From assembly GCA_012842605.1 (NCBI GenBank), contig DUSN01000091.1:1-52109 (forward strand): a DNA stretch of 52,109 nucleotides, read 5' to 3'. Both the position numbers and the translations under genes were made by a program. The notes under the pieces were generated by a model. The model searched no databases. It saw nothing but the letters and a program-made list of their open reading frames with translations, and was not told the origin of the DNA. The DNA comes from Clostridiales bacterium. Lineage in GTDB: Bacteria; Bacillota; Clostridia; Caldicoprobacterales; DTU083. Positions within the stretch are counted from its first letter, which is position 1. Every line of letters begins with the position of its first letter. Positions 16,697 to 26,508 of the stretch are shown here, piece after piece.

Positions 16697-18922
16697 ATGG
16701 TTATATTGGATAACGGGATTGCTGCCATCGGCTTTTCAAAGACTGATGGAAGCATAGTCTATTTAGGAGATCTGAAACGCGGCATCCGGTATGTTGAAAG
16801 GCCAGGAACCGTACCCTTCAGGATAGAGATGGAAAACGGACTGGATAGCTGCTGCAGCCGTTTTTCTTATAGCAGGAACGAGTCTTTCAAGGATGGACAA
16901 GCCTATGAACTTACATGGGTGATAGAGGACGGCATTGTACTGAATGGGTTAATTCAATTGGATGACGGATCTGACCAGATAGTGTTTAAATCAAGACTGG
17001 AAAATTCATCTGAGAAATCAGTACTGGCTGTGGAATATCCGGTAATAGGGAATATGGATTCCATTTCAGAAGATGACTGTCTGGCCCATCCTTATGTCAC
17101 CGGCTTTTTGGTAAAGAATCCATTGAAATCTTTTGACGAGGATGGCGGCTTAAGGTTTATGCCGTATCCCGAAAGCTTTTCGGGAGCTTCAATGCAGTTC
17201 TTTACATACTATGCCAGGGGAAAGGGCGGCTTGTATGCAGCGGCTTATGATCCCGACTACTATCAAAAGTGGCTGAATTTCTACAAATCCGGCGGGAAAC
17301 TGGAATTGTCCCATATATATGGATACGAGGATATTGGAGCAGGCAAGGGCCTTAAAGCGGATTATCCTTTTGTAGTTAAATTTATCAACGGCGACGACTG
17401 GTACGAAGCAGCAGATATATATAAGGAATGGGCAGTCCGCCAGGAATGGACCCAAAAGGGAACCCTGTACAGCCGTAGTGAAAATGAAAAAGCTGTATGG
17501 TTGCTTGAGGACACTGGCTTAAGTACTTTTGGAATAAATGCCAAGCATGATCGCACTAAATGGCTGAAAGCCTTTCATGATACAATTGGGACCTCCATAT
17601 TCCATATTTTGGGACCCGACTGGGTAAATGATGTTCAAACATTCGGCATGGGGGTGCCCGGCGGATATGATGACTGGGTGCCTACAAAATTTAACAAGGA
17701 AAACCTTGTATTAATAAAAGAACAGGGAGACCGTTTTGCGCCGTTTGAATTTGATTTTCTCGTGGATCCCAATAAAAGCGACAGTGAAAATTTGAAGAAG
17801 AACCTTATAAAATGGCCGAAGGATCCCAAAAGCCATGACGGGTATAAATTCAATATGCTGTGTCCCTGTACTGACTATACTAAGGATCTGCATATTAAAA
17901 GGGATGTCCAGGTATTAAAGGAAGCGCAGGTAGACTCCATGTATTATGACATATCAGCCAATAATCTGATAAAAACCTGCATGGATAATTCTCACGGGCA
18001 TCCTGTTGGAGCAGGCAGGGAAATGACGCTTGCCTACAGGGAGATATACAAAAGGACAAAGGAAGCACTGTCAGAGACAGCCGGCAAATACATCCCCCTG
18101 GGAACAGAAATGATGAACGAGGTATTCATAGATGTATTGGATTATTACCAGGCCAGGGCATGGGCTCAGCCATGTTCCGCACTTGAAACATGGCCTTTCA
18201 GCAGCTTGATGAAGACAGGCATGGCTCAAATGATCCCTATGTTTACCTATGTATATCATGAATATGCACCTGTCCGGCTGGACGGCTGGGGCAAACTGGT
18301 GGAGGAAATAGGAGAGCTATATTACCATACAGTAGCTAAAATCTATTTATGGGGCGGGCTGTATGAGCTTAACTATGAATACAGCCCCATGGAAGCTATT
18401 GACGGAGTCGAGACCAGGCCTGAGGAGCATTACTGGAATTTTGAGCCGAAAGGTTATAAGTTTAATGAGGAAAGAGCTAAGTATATATCACAATTTGCAG
18501 GTTTAAGAACAGGACATGGCAACAAGTACTTAGCCTACGGCATCATGAAGCGCCCTGTGAATATAAGGTCTCCGAAAGCAAACCTGGATTGGCATCATTA
18601 CAATCACAACACCAATCTGGAGCGGGGATCCATTGAGGTTGATGCCATACTCACCAGCACATGGCTCTTTAACGGAGATGAGAATGCTTCACTTGCTGTT
18701 ATGTTAGCCAATACCGTAAATAAAAAGGAAGAAGTAACCTTTGAGCTGGATTTAAAGTCCTATGGCTTAAGTGGCAGGTATAAATTAAGGCTGTTCAGCA
18801 ACTTTGACAGTAAGGGCAATGCTGTGGAGGAGTCCATGGGTGAAGCAGATGCGGCTGAAAAACAGATCATCAGCATAGATCTGGAGCCTAAAAAAGTGTA
18901 TATGCTGGAAGTATATAGATAA
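16697..18922 (+). CDS. putative glycoside hydrolase, DUF6259-like
   Basis: A 741-residue cytoplasmic protein without signal peptide. The N-terminal third looks like a beta-sandwich as in GH36/GH31-type enzymes. Then comes WYEAADIYKEWAV (about residues 232-244) leading into a TIM-barrel. Asp418 in SMYYDIS, the HGHP pair (His433, His435) and Glu471 in GTEMMNE are likely active-site residues, since the same pattern appears in the paralogue at 48235. The C-terminal part is a beta domain. I infer a retaining exo-glycosidase acting on the imported oligosaccharide; the specificity is unknown. It lies between the LacI gene and the GH172 gene in one operon, with AAAGGAGTGTAGGT before the start. Confidence 0.7.
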   Translation: MVILDNGIAAIGFSKTDGSIVYLGDLKRGIRYVERPGTVPFRIEMENGLDSCCSRFSYSRNESFKDGQAYELTWVIEDGIVLNGLIQLDDGSDQIVFKSRLENSSEKSVLAVEYPVIGNMDSISEDDCLAHPYVTGFLVKNPLKSFDEDGGLRFMPYPESFSGASMQFFTYYARGKGGLYAAAYDPDYYQKWLNFYKSGGKLELSHIYGYEDIGAGKGLKADYPFVVKFINGDDWYEAADIYKEWAVRQEWTQKGTLYSRSENEKAVWLLEDTGLSTFGINAKHDRTKWLKAFHDTIGTSIFHILGPDWVNDVQTFGMGVPGGYDDWVPTKFNKENLVLIKEQGDRFAPFEFDFLVDPNKSDSENLKKNLIKWPKDPKSHDGYKFNMLCPCTDYTKDLHIKRDVQVLKEAQVDSMYYDISANNLIKTCMDNSHGHPVGAGREMTLAYREIYKRTKEALSETAGKYIPLGTEMMNEVFIDVLDYYQARAWAQPCSALETWPFSSLMKTGMAQMIPMFTYVYHEYAPVRLDGWGKLVEEIGELYYHTVAKIYLWGGLYELNYEYSPMEAIDGVETRPEEHYWNFEPKGYKFNEERAKYISQFAGLRTGHGNKYLAYGIMKRPVNIRSPKANLDWHHYNHNTNLERGSIEVDAILTSTWLFNGDENASLAVMLANTVNKKEEVTFELDLKSYGLSGRYKLRLFSNFDSKGNAVEESMGEADAAEKQIISIDLEPKKVYMLEVYR

Positions 18923-18953
18923 TGCATAAACAATGAAAGGAGCAGGCAATGGC

Positions 18954-20054
18954 ATGTTAGACATTTCAAGCATTAGCAAAATGAGAACGGGGAGGTCAAA
19001 AAGGGTATCCAGCTACGACAGAAGCGGTGGGAATAAGGATTATTATACAATTAACCCAAATGATAAGACAGAAATCTGCAATGTAAAAGGCGCTGGATGC
19101 ATCAGGCATATATGGATGACCATGGCACCGCTTGGTGATGTTAGTGAGAAGTTCCTGCCCAGAAAAATTGTCCTGCGTATGTACTGGGACGGAGAAGAAA
19201 ATCCCAGTGTAGAAGCACCAATAGGGGATTTTTTCGGCATGGGGCACGGAATTACTAAAAACTATACTTCCGCTCTTCTGATGATGAGTCCTGAGGATGG
19301 AAAAGCCTTTAACTGTTTCTTCCCAATGCCTTTTAGCAACGGTGCAAGGATCGAAATAGAAAGCGAGGCAGATCATGCCATTAAGTTTTACTTTTATATA
19401 GATTATGAAGAACTGCAGGAAATAGACGGTGATCAGCTGAGATTCCATGCCCAGTGGAGGCGCCAGTGCCCCACAGATGGTATAGATGATAAAAGTGTGG
19501 ATAATGCCATATATGAATTTGGCGGTAAAAATACCACTGGCGAAGGCAATTACGTAATTCTCGAAGCTGAGGGAAGCGGGCATTATGTAGGATGCAATTT
19601 AAATGTCCACAATCTGAGGCATACCAATGAGTGGAACTGGTACGGCGAGGGAGACGATATGATCTTTATAGACGGCGAAAAATGGCCTCCGTCTCTCCAT
19701 GGCACAGGGACAGAAGATTATTTCAATACAGCCTGGTGTCCGCAACAGGAAGTGTGTACTCCTTACCATGGCATAATACTGGGCGGGGGACCAAACTGGA
19801 GCGGAAAGATTTCCCTTTACAGGTACCATGTTCTTGACCCCATAATCTTCAGTAAAAGTATTAAAGTCACAATAGAGCACGGACATAACAATCACCGGTG
19901 TGATGACATATCTTCCACAGCTTATTGGTATCAGGCAGAACCGCACAAAAAGTTTGCTGCGATGCTGCCTGTCGAAAAGAGGCTGCCGCTGCCTGATATC
20001 ATGCCGTTTAACGATGAAACATTGAAAAAGGTATTTGAGCATCCAAACCCATAA
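18954..20054 (+). CDS. DUF2961 / GH172 family glycosidase
   Basis: A 366-residue cytoplasmic enzyme of the DUF2961 family, now GH172, which includes alpha-D-arabinofuranosidases and difructose-anhydride-forming enzymes. Family features seen: RSKRVSSYDRSGGN near the N-terminus, APIGDFFG, and the catalytic-site HGTGTEDYFNTAW with Glu254. It has a jelly-roll-like composition throughout and no signal peptide. I start it at the ATG at 18954 after AAAGGAG; an ATG at 18933 precedes that site and would add seven residues. It is the last gene of the operon and is closed by a strong terminator. Paired with the DUF4185 lipoprotein it suggests degradation of a furanoside polymer, possibly D-arabinan. Confidence 0.85.
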   Translation: MLDISSISKMRTGRSKRVSSYDRSGGNKDYYTINPNDKTEICNVKGAGCIRHIWMTMAPLGDVSEKFLPRKIVLRMYWDGEENPSVEAPIGDFFGMGHGITKNYTSALLMMSPEDGKAFNCFFPMPFSNGARIEIESEADHAIKFYFYIDYEELQEIDGDQLRFHAQWRRQCPTDGIDDKSVDNAIYEFGGKNTTGEGNYVILEAEGSGHYVGCNLNVHNLRHTNEWNWYGEGDDMIFIDGEKWPPSLHGTGTEDYFNTAWCPQQEVCTPYHGIILGGGPNWSGKISLYRYHVLDPIIFSKSIKVTIEHGHNNHRCDDISSTAYWYQAEPHKKFAAMLPVEKRLPLPDIMPFNDETLKKVFEHPNP

Positions 20055-20104
20055 CCGGCATTTGAGGATTATCCGTCTTCAAAATGAAAAAGAGTAAAAA
20101 GATG

Positions 20105-20148
20105 AAAACAGCTCGGGTCAATTGAAACAAAGCCCGGGCTGTTTTATA
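20105..20148 (+). terminator. terminator of the first sugar operon
   Basis: AAAACAGCTCGGG (20105-20117) pairs with CCCGGGCTGTTTT (20133-20145), one G-T wobble. It serves the plus-strand operon; the next genes are on the minus strand. The following 180 bases show nothing I can call. Confidence 0.8.
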
Positions 20149-20334
20149 TGGCAGTCTATAAGGCCTTTAGTTAAAATGTGCGGAACTGATACTTTGGGGT
20201 AAATGCGTCTGCCATTTTTTATCAGGTACTATTCAGTATTATACAGTGGTTTTGTTTAACTGCACAAGTAATTTACATTCAGAAATCATAACTACATGAA
20301 TTCAGAGTGATCCTTGTGCAGATGATCCATTTCA

Positions 20335-21132
20335 TCACATTCTGGTGATTATCAGGTTGCCGGACTCGTACTTCTTAAGGCCGTGATAGAAGAATTTATA
20401 GGCTATAAAGCAATATAGTGCGGCAAATGCCAGCAGAATCAGCAGCAGGCCCGGCTGAAACGACCGTGCCAGCTTAAGAGGAATGTGCACAATGAAGGAT
20501 GCCGGAATGACAGAAAGCATCATTGCACGGACAAATCCTCTGTAAATCCCCTCGGGGTAGATGCAGAAATTGATGATGAATTCCAATGCTATATCGCCAA
20601 TCAATGAAGCATCTCCGAAATAAAAAGTAAATGTATGTGCTGTTACCGATATAGCTGTCATTAAAAGTCCGCCAATCACAATGCCCAATAAGAACATCAG
20701 CCATACCATTCCATCATTCCCATGGGTCAGAGCCATTAAAACAAAGCCATATAAGAGGTCTCCCCATGTACTTAAGGCTGTCCTGGAACACAAAAGGCTG
20801 ATCAGGACATCCTTTGGCTGGAGCAGGAAAGTATCCAGTTCGCCGGTAACAATTATTGTTGTAATCCTGAACATATTGGCAAACAGGATATTGGAGGCAC
20901 CAAAGGCAGATGAAGTTAAAGCCCAGATGAACATTACATCTTTGAAATCATAGCCGCCAATGCGCCCGCCGATCTGTGAAAAGGCAATCCACCAGTAAAA
21001 TACGAAGGTTGCGTTGGATAGAGCCATTCCAAATGCCTGCATCAGAAAGCTGCTGCGGTATTCCATGGCAGAGGCCAGATTGACTTTGAAATATAGACCT
21101 ATCAAGTATAGGATATTTTTCAATTTTTTCAT
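20335..21132 (-). CDS. ABC-2 family transporter permease
   Basis: A 265-residue polytopic membrane protein with about six hydrophobic segments, of the ABC-2 type permease group that occurs in pairs with an ATPase. It is the last gene of a three-gene minus-strand operon (ATPase, permease, permease). The start has AGGAGGGAAC and lies 15 bases after the previous stop. Such exporters handle drugs, lipids or cell-wall intermediates; the substrate here is unknown. Confidence 0.85.
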   Translation of the reverse strand: MKKLKNILYLIGLYFKVNLASAMEYRSSFLMQAFGMALSNATFVFYWWIAFSQIGGRIGGYDFKDVMFIWALTSSAFGASNILFANMFRITTIIVTGELDTFLLQPKDVLISLLCSRTALSTWGDLLYGFVLMALTHGNDGMVWLMFLLGIVIGGLLMTAISVTAHTFTFYFGDASLIGDIALEFIINFCIYPEGIYRGFVRAMMLSVIPASFIVHIPLKLARSFQPGLLLILLAFAALYCFIAYKFFYHGLKKYESGNLIITRM

Positions 21133-21147
21133 AAAAAAGTTCCCTCC

Positions 21148-21939
21148 TCATCCGCCATGGGCCTGCAAGCCCCTGACGCCATAGTTGTACATGCCTGAAG
21201 CAAATAAAACTGAAACAGCTAACCATAGCAGCTGCATAGGCACAACCTGACGGAATAAATCCCAGCTGAAAGCCACAATGAGCCTGGCAGGAGCCCATGT
21301 AACATAAGAAAATGGCAGCCAGCGAGCGATTCTTTGGATCCATCCAGGCAGGAACTCCAATGGTATAAACATGCCAAGCATAAATACCAGTTTTTGATAT
21401 ATCAAAAAGAAGGCTGTATTATCCTCCAGCCGGAAGGCAGTCAGACCTAAAGCCATCAAAAAGAAAAAATTGAGGAGTATGCCAAGCACTGCACTAAAAA
21501 TCCCAAATGGCAGCAGTGAAAGTTGGAAACCTGGAATGGGTCCTACCATGATAAGACCTAAAACAATTGCCAATGCACCATAAATGAGCAGGTTGAAAAT
21601 TATTCCTCCAAAGGTATAGGAAAATTGATAGATTATATAGTGATAAGGCCGATTGAGCTGATATGCGATGCTGCCCGACTTTACGTCCTCATTCATCTGT
21701 CTGAACACATTGCTTTTACAGCCGAATGCAATAAGTTCAGTCATGCACAAATACCAAACCATTTGTGACAGGGTATATCCAGCGACTTTCCCGCTTTGAT
21801 AGATTGCCCGCCACAGATTGAAAAACACAAAAATAAACACGATGTAAAACAGCAGGCCTCCAAGGACATTGCTCCTGTAGACAAAGGCATTCTGCAGGCT
21901 GATGCGTATAATGGTTGAATACTTCCTTAGGAATTTCAT
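21148..21939 (-). CDS. ABC-2 family transporter permease
   Basis: A 263-residue membrane protein with about six helices, partner of the preceding permease gene product. I start it at the ATG at 21939, which follows AAAGGTGGTG; the reading frame stays open into the ATPase gene but that extension has no ribosome site. Only 13 bases separate it from the ATPase stop. The two permeases probably form a heterodimeric export channel. Confidence 0.86.
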   Translation of the reverse strand: MKFLRKYSTIIRISLQNAFVYRSNVLGGLLFYIVFIFVFFNLWRAIYQSGKVAGYTLSQMVWYLCMTELIAFGCKSNVFRQMNEDVKSGSIAYQLNRPYHYIIYQFSYTFGGIIFNLLIYGALAIVLGLIMVGPIPGFQLSLLPFGIFSAVLGILLNFFFLMALGLTAFRLEDNTAFFLIYQKLVFMLGMFIPLEFLPGWIQRIARWLPFSYVTWAPARLIVAFSWDLFRQVVPMQLLWLAVSVLFASGMYNYGVRGLQAHGG

Positions 21940-21952
21940 TATTACACCACCT

Positions 21953-22942
21953 TTATTCTGCCGTATTCTTGCCTGTAAAAATAGTTGATATAATTTCTTC
22001 CATGGGAGGATCCTCGACGGTAATGTCTGCAACCCCGCCCTGGGATATTATCCATCGCATGGCCTCGTCGATTGAGCATACCCGTGTATCAACCGACAGC
22101 CGGGCTCCCATTTTGCCGGATTTTTCAACGACAACTCCCTTTGGAACATCAAGATGCTGTTCTAAGTTAAAGCGGACAGCGATGATTTTTCGATTAAGAT
22201 AATCGTATTTCAGCTTTTTTACAGGCTGGTCCAGGATAATTTCGCCATGGTCGATGACAATAGCACGCCTGCACAGCTGCTCCACATCGCCTGTATCATG
22301 GCTTGTCAGGAATATGGTCGTTCCCTGATCCCGGTTCATGCGGAGGATCAATTCCCGGATCTTTTGCTTGACTACCACATCCAGGCCGATGGTGGGCTCA
22401 TCCAGGAACAGTATGTCCGGTGAGTGCAGCAGGGAAGCTGCCACTTCACAGCGGATGCGCTGCCCGAGGGACAGTTTTCGGACCGGCGTTTTTATAAGGT
22501 CTCCCAGTTCGAAGCATTCAATCAGTTCTTCTTCCCTCTTTTTCAGCGTTTTCTTGTCAATATCGTAGATGGCTCCAAGCAAAGCAAAGCTGTCAACAGG
22601 AGGCAGGTGAAACCACAGCTGTGATTTTTGGCCGAATACAGTACCAATATGGTAAGACAGCTGCTTTCTCTGCTTTACCGGATCGAATCCCAGTACGGAT
22701 ATTTCCCCGCTGGTGGGATGCAGGATTCCCGTCAGCATTTTTATGGTTGTAGATTTTCCTGCTCCGTTAGGTCCGATAAAAGCAAGAATTTCTCCCTTAT
22801 CAACTGTGAAGCTTATGTTTTTTACTGCATGGACTTCTTTATAGACAGGCTTGATCAGTGCACGGAAGGAAGCGCCAAGGCCTTCTTCCTTGACTCTTGC
22901 ACGATACAGCTTGTTCAGGCTGCGAACTTCTATGACAGACAT
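21953..22942 (-). CDS. ABC-2 exporter ATP-binding protein
   Basis: A 329-residue ATPase of the DrrA-like exporter group. Visible motifs in order: Walker A GPNGAGKST, the ABC signature in the form LSLGQR, Walker B ILFLDEPT, and the switch region LTSHD. The roughly 90-residue C-terminal extension is usual in this group. The ATG at 22942 follows GGAGGCGGG; an ATG at 22957 overlaps that site. It energises the two permeases encoded downstream. Confidence 0.93.
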   Translation of the reverse strand: MSVIEVRSLNKLYRARVKEEGLGASFRALIKPVYKEVHAVKNISFTVDKGEILAFIGPNGAGKSTTIKMLTGILHPTSGEISVLGFDPVKQRKQLSYHIGTVFGQKSQLWFHLPPVDSFALLGAIYDIDKKTLKKREEELIECFELGDLIKTPVRKLSLGQRIRCEVAASLLHSPDILFLDEPTIGLDVVVKQKIRELILRMNRDQGTTIFLTSHDTGDVEQLCRRAIVIDHGEIILDQPVKKLKYDYLNRKIIAVRFNLEQHLDVPKGVVVEKSGKMGARLSVDTRVCSIDEAMRWIISQGGVADITVEDPPMEEIISTIFTGKNTAE

Positions 22943-23406
22943 TGTACCCGCCTCCATTATCTACTAACTAAACTCTGAATATTAGTTACCTGGTGCAAAG
23001 AACATATATGTCTTTCATTTATATTATTCGTTAAGTTATTCATATTTGCTGTGAAAAGCGGCTCTTCAAGATATGGCATGATGTTAATTTTTTCTATCCT
23101 AACACTTTTCTTAATTGTATGCAAGAGAAAATTCAAAATTTTCCAGCATATAAACCCGTGACCGTACAGGATTGTTGAAATGATAAAAGATGATGATAAA
23201 AAAAGACAATGCAGGAAGACAATATATATACTAAATATTATTGATCATAGAAGGATAATTAAAGTCTGCATAGAACTTCTTAGCTTATATCAGAATGAAA
23301 CTGGATAATGGAATTTTTAATAACAGTATTTTTGTGAATATTAATAGCTGACTCATATTTATGGGCATGAAAAGGTTGCAAATCTTAAATATTGAAGAGG
23401 GATTGA
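22943..23406. other. 464-base divergent intergenic region
   Basis: AT-rich sequence between the minus-strand exporter operon and the plus-strand GH2 gene. It must hold both promoters, but I find no match good enough to call. No RNA gene, repeat or ORF with a ribosome site is seen. Confidence 0.6.
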
Positions 23407-25602
23407 ATGATGAAACGTATAGAATTGACGTGGGAAGTAGGCTTTTTCAGGAGCGAAGATCAACCGCCTGAAAAGAGAGTAAAATCAGTGGTACCTGGAG
23501 CTGTCCAGCTGGACTGGGCTCGGGCAGAAGGCTGGGGGCCCTACACCTATGCTGATAACTGGAAGGATTACCTTTGGATGGAGGATGTCTATTGGTCCTA
23601 TGCAGCCAAGCTGGTTCTGCCTGATAGGAAACAAGATGAACGTGTATATTTTGTATGCAAGGGAGTCGACTATCGGTTTAAGGTAAAGCTGAATGGAAAG
23701 GTTATACATGACCAGGAAGGAATGTTTACTCCTTTTGAAATAGATATCACTGAGATTGCGACAGATGGGGATCTGTTGGAAATATTGATCTTTCCGGCAC
23801 CTAAAAGCGTTGCTGAGCCGGCTGCTCGAATACAAGCCAATCAAAGCTGCAAGCCTGCTGTCAGCTATGGCTGGGACTGGCATCCCAGGCTGATTCCCCT
23901 TGGGATATGGGATGAAACCTATTTGGAGGTGCGTCCTGCCTGTCATATAGAAGATTGTGAAGTATTCTATGAATTGAATGACGATTTTACGCAGGCTGAT
24001 GTAAGGCTCGAATATAAGCTTAGCCAAAAAGGAAACGGGCAGCTTGTATGGAAGATGTTAGACAAGCATGGAAATCCGGTTGGAGAAGTCTCCGCTCCAG
24101 CATCTGTGGATGAGGGAAATGTCACCATGATCCTGGATAATCCCGAATTATGGTGGCCGAATGAGCAGGGCGAACAGGTGCTGTATACCTCACAGGTAGA
24201 ACTTCTTGATGAAAATAATGAGTTAAAGGATACCCGAAAGAACCGTGTAGGGTTTAGAAGGGCTCGCCTGGTCATGCATCCGGGTGCATGGGATGAACCC
24301 GCAGAGTATCCAAAAACCAGGAGCAATCCTCCCATCACCATGGAGATCAATGGAAGGCAAATTTTCTGTAAAGGAACCAACTGGGTCAATCCAGAAATAT
24401 TCCCGGGAATTATTACAAGGGAAACCTATGAACCCCTGGTAACATTGGCAAAAGAAGCCCATATGAATATATTCCGGGTTTGGGGCGGCGGGATTGTAAA
24501 CAAGGAATCCTTCTTTGACCTTTGTGATGAGCAAGGAATCATGGTGTGGCAGGAATTCCCCCTGGCATGCAATAATTATATCGGCACACCTGAGTATTTA
24601 AAGGTGCTGGACCAGGAATCAAAGTCCATCATCAAGCGTGTCAGACGCCACGCCTGCCATGTATTATGGTGCGGAGGCAATGAGCTGTTTAACGGTTGGT
24701 CCGGAATGACAGATCAGTCCCTGGCGCTGAGGCTTTTAAACAGTAATTGCTTTAATATGGATCCTCAAAAGCCCTTTATCATGACCTCGCCCTTGGCGGG
24801 AATGGCTCATGGCAGCTATTTGTTCCGATACCAGAACGGGGAAGAGGTATTTCAGGTTATGCCAAAGGCATCCTATACGGCTTATACGGAGTTTGGATGT
24901 CCCGGCCCGTCACCGGCTGATTATTTAAAGTGCTTTATTCCGGAAGAGCAGCTTTTCCCGCCAAAGAAAGGAACCGTATGGGAGACCCATCATGCATTTG
25001 ATGCCTGGTATCCGGGTTCCAATACCTGGCTGGAGATTGATACTATAGAAGATTATTTCGGTCCCTGCAGCACCCTGGAAGAACTTACAGAGAGAGGTAT
25101 GCTGCTTCAGAGCGAAGGATACAAGTGTATTTATGAGGAAGCCCGCAGGCAGAAGCCAAGATGTTCCATGGCGCTGAACTGGTGCTATAATGAGCCCTGG
25201 CCTACTGCTGCCAACAACAGCCTGATCAACTGGCCGGCCAGACCCAAACCAGCTTACTATGCAGTAAAGGCGTCATGCAGGCCGATATTAGCCAGCGCCA
25301 GGATTCCCAAGTTTAAATGGCAGGAAGGTGAACTGTTTAGTCCTGAATTGTGGATTTTGAATGATTCGCAATATCCTGTACCAGCCGGTCAGATAGAAGC
25401 CTTCATTAAAATAGGAGATGAGGAAATATTCCTGATCCGGTGGAACTATCCTGAACTGTCACCCAACTGGAATATGCCCGGCCCGATTATTCGGTTCCAG
25501 CTCCCAAAAGTGGATGCAGGGCAAATGACATTGATTCTGCGCAATCCGGCTAATCCGGATATGGATTCAGAGTATGTTCTGCTGTATAGGGAAAGGCAGT
25601 GA
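23407..25602 (+). CDS. GH2 family beta-mannosidase-like glycosidase
   Basis: A 731-residue cytoplasmic GH2 enzyme. The N-terminal sugar-binding-like beta domain carries YGWDWHPRL (about residues 156-164), typical of the beta-mannosidase subgroup. An immunoglobulin-like domain follows, then the TIM-barrel with acid/base Glu426 in WCGGNELF and nucleophile Glu495 in YTEFGC. It is about 100 residues shorter than common bacterial beta-mannosidases, mainly at the C-terminus. There is no signal peptide. A GAAGAGGGATTG site precedes tandem ATG codons. It is a single gene, so its substrate could be released by either sugar locus. Exo-beta-glucosaminidase is a less likely alternative. Confidence 0.85.
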   Translation: MMKRIELTWEVGFFRSEDQPPEKRVKSVVPGAVQLDWARAEGWGPYTYADNWKDYLWMEDVYWSYAAKLVLPDRKQDERVYFVCKGVDYRFKVKLNGKVIHDQEGMFTPFEIDITEIATDGDLLEILIFPAPKSVAEPAARIQANQSCKPAVSYGWDWHPRLIPLGIWDETYLEVRPACHIEDCEVFYELNDDFTQADVRLEYKLSQKGNGQLVWKMLDKHGNPVGEVSAPASVDEGNVTMILDNPELWWPNEQGEQVLYTSQVELLDENNELKDTRKNRVGFRRARLVMHPGAWDEPAEYPKTRSNPPITMEINGRQIFCKGTNWVNPEIFPGIITRETYEPLVTLAKEAHMNIFRVWGGGIVNKESFFDLCDEQGIMVWQEFPLACNNYIGTPEYLKVLDQESKSIIKRVRRHACHVLWCGGNELFNGWSGMTDQSLALRLLNSNCFNMDPQKPFIMTSPLAGMAHGSYLFRYQNGEEVFQVMPKASYTAYTEFGCPGPSPADYLKCFIPEEQLFPPKKGTVWETHHAFDAWYPGSNTWLEIDTIEDYFGPCSTLEELTERGMLLQSEGYKCIYEEARRQKPRCSMALNWCYNEPWPTAANNSLINWPARPKPAYYAVKASCRPILASARIPKFKWQEGELFSPELWILNDSQYPVPAGQIEAFIKIGDEEIFLIRWNYPELSPNWNMPGPIIRFQLPKVDAGQMTLILRNPANPDMDSEYVLLYRERQ

Positions 25603-25658
25603 TAAATGAACAATGCCTGAGGCATTCAGCTATAAACTGCTGCTCTTATATTGCTGTC

Positions 25659-26264
25659 CTAACGAAATATATGATCATGCCGCCTGCGGACAGCTCCGCG
25701 GCGGCTTTTCTTATTTTTATTGACATGTAATTTGTTATGACCGGCGTTAAACAGGTATAAAAGGTTCTCGTGTTCATCAATAAGCTTTGATAAGCTGCAT
25801 ATAAATGAATATATTTCTTCATCTTTAATCAACATCTCAAAGACATCATTGACTGCATGTATAAATTCCTTGTTCATTCTTTCAGTATTGTATGGCCGTG
25901 TTAAAGGGCACACAGGGACAGCGCGCGGATCTATTTTGGTTTTTAAGATTCCTTCATGCCCGATGTATGGTATCAGTGGAAAAATCCTGCAGGATAAAGG
26001 CCTCAGCTTGCGGTCACATTCTCCTTTACAAATGGCAACTAAAACAGTCTTACCATTTCCGTAGGTAAATGCTGACTGCTGGACGCGCAGCCAGTCAGGT
26101 TTATCTATATACATTGATTCTTCCCCCGGATACAGATACATACCTGCATCTTCGTCCGCTGAATTACAGCATGCCCGGTTGCACAGCTTACCGCAGTCGA
26201 TTTTCAGCGGCGTTATTTTATCAAGCATCATATAGACTTTTTCAAACAGTTCATGTTTTGACAT
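25659..26264 (-). CDS. YkgJ-like cysteine cluster protein
   Basis: A 201-residue cytoplasmic protein with the pattern C-x3-C-x3-CC, then CKGEC and RPLSCRIFPL. This resembles the zinc- or iron-chelating Fe-S type cluster domain of the YkgJ/UPF0153 family, whose function is not known in detail. The C-terminal 25 residues are very basic (KNKKSRRGAVRRRHD). I start at the ATG at 26264, preceded by AAGGGG; the frame is open to 26333 but without a site. It is a single gene on the minus strand with TATAAT-like boxes near 26300. Confidence 0.75.
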   Translation of the reverse strand: MSKHELFEKVYMMLDKITPLKIDCGKLCNRACCNSADEDAGMYLYPGEESMYIDKPDWLRVQQSAFTYGNGKTVLVAICKGECDRKLRPLSCRIFPLIPYIGHEGILKTKIDPRAVPVCPLTRPYNTERMNKEFIHAVNDVFEMLIKDEEIYSFICSLSKLIDEHENLLYLFNAGHNKLHVNKNKKSRRGAVRRRHDHIFR

Positions 26265-26508
26265 AAATTGACCCCTTAGGTTAGTATTCAATAACATTAT
26301 AACATTATAAAACAAATAACCGTTGAAAAACATTGATTGCGCTGATATTATGTTTGTAATATATTTCCTTTTCGTCCCAAATGTCAGGACTAAGATTTCA
26401 AGTTATTATTAAGCTCGCTGCATCCGTCAGGTTTACTTGAAAAATGGCAGTCTGCATTCTTTTTTACGCTCAGAATTACACGAAAAATAAAAACTGGAGG
26501 TATTGCAA

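Noticed and set aside
18996..19583. 195-codon open frame on the minus strand
   Set aside because: It is a shadow of the GH172 gene, whose family motifs are clear on the plus strand.
20948..21343. 131-codon minus-strand frame across the junction of the two ABC-2 permeases
   Set aside because: It overlaps the ends of two good membrane-protein genes in another frame and lacks a start site.
25603..25658. GCCTGAGGC-like dyad after the GH2 gene
   Set aside because: The stem is very short and lacks a T-tract; not enough to call a terminator.
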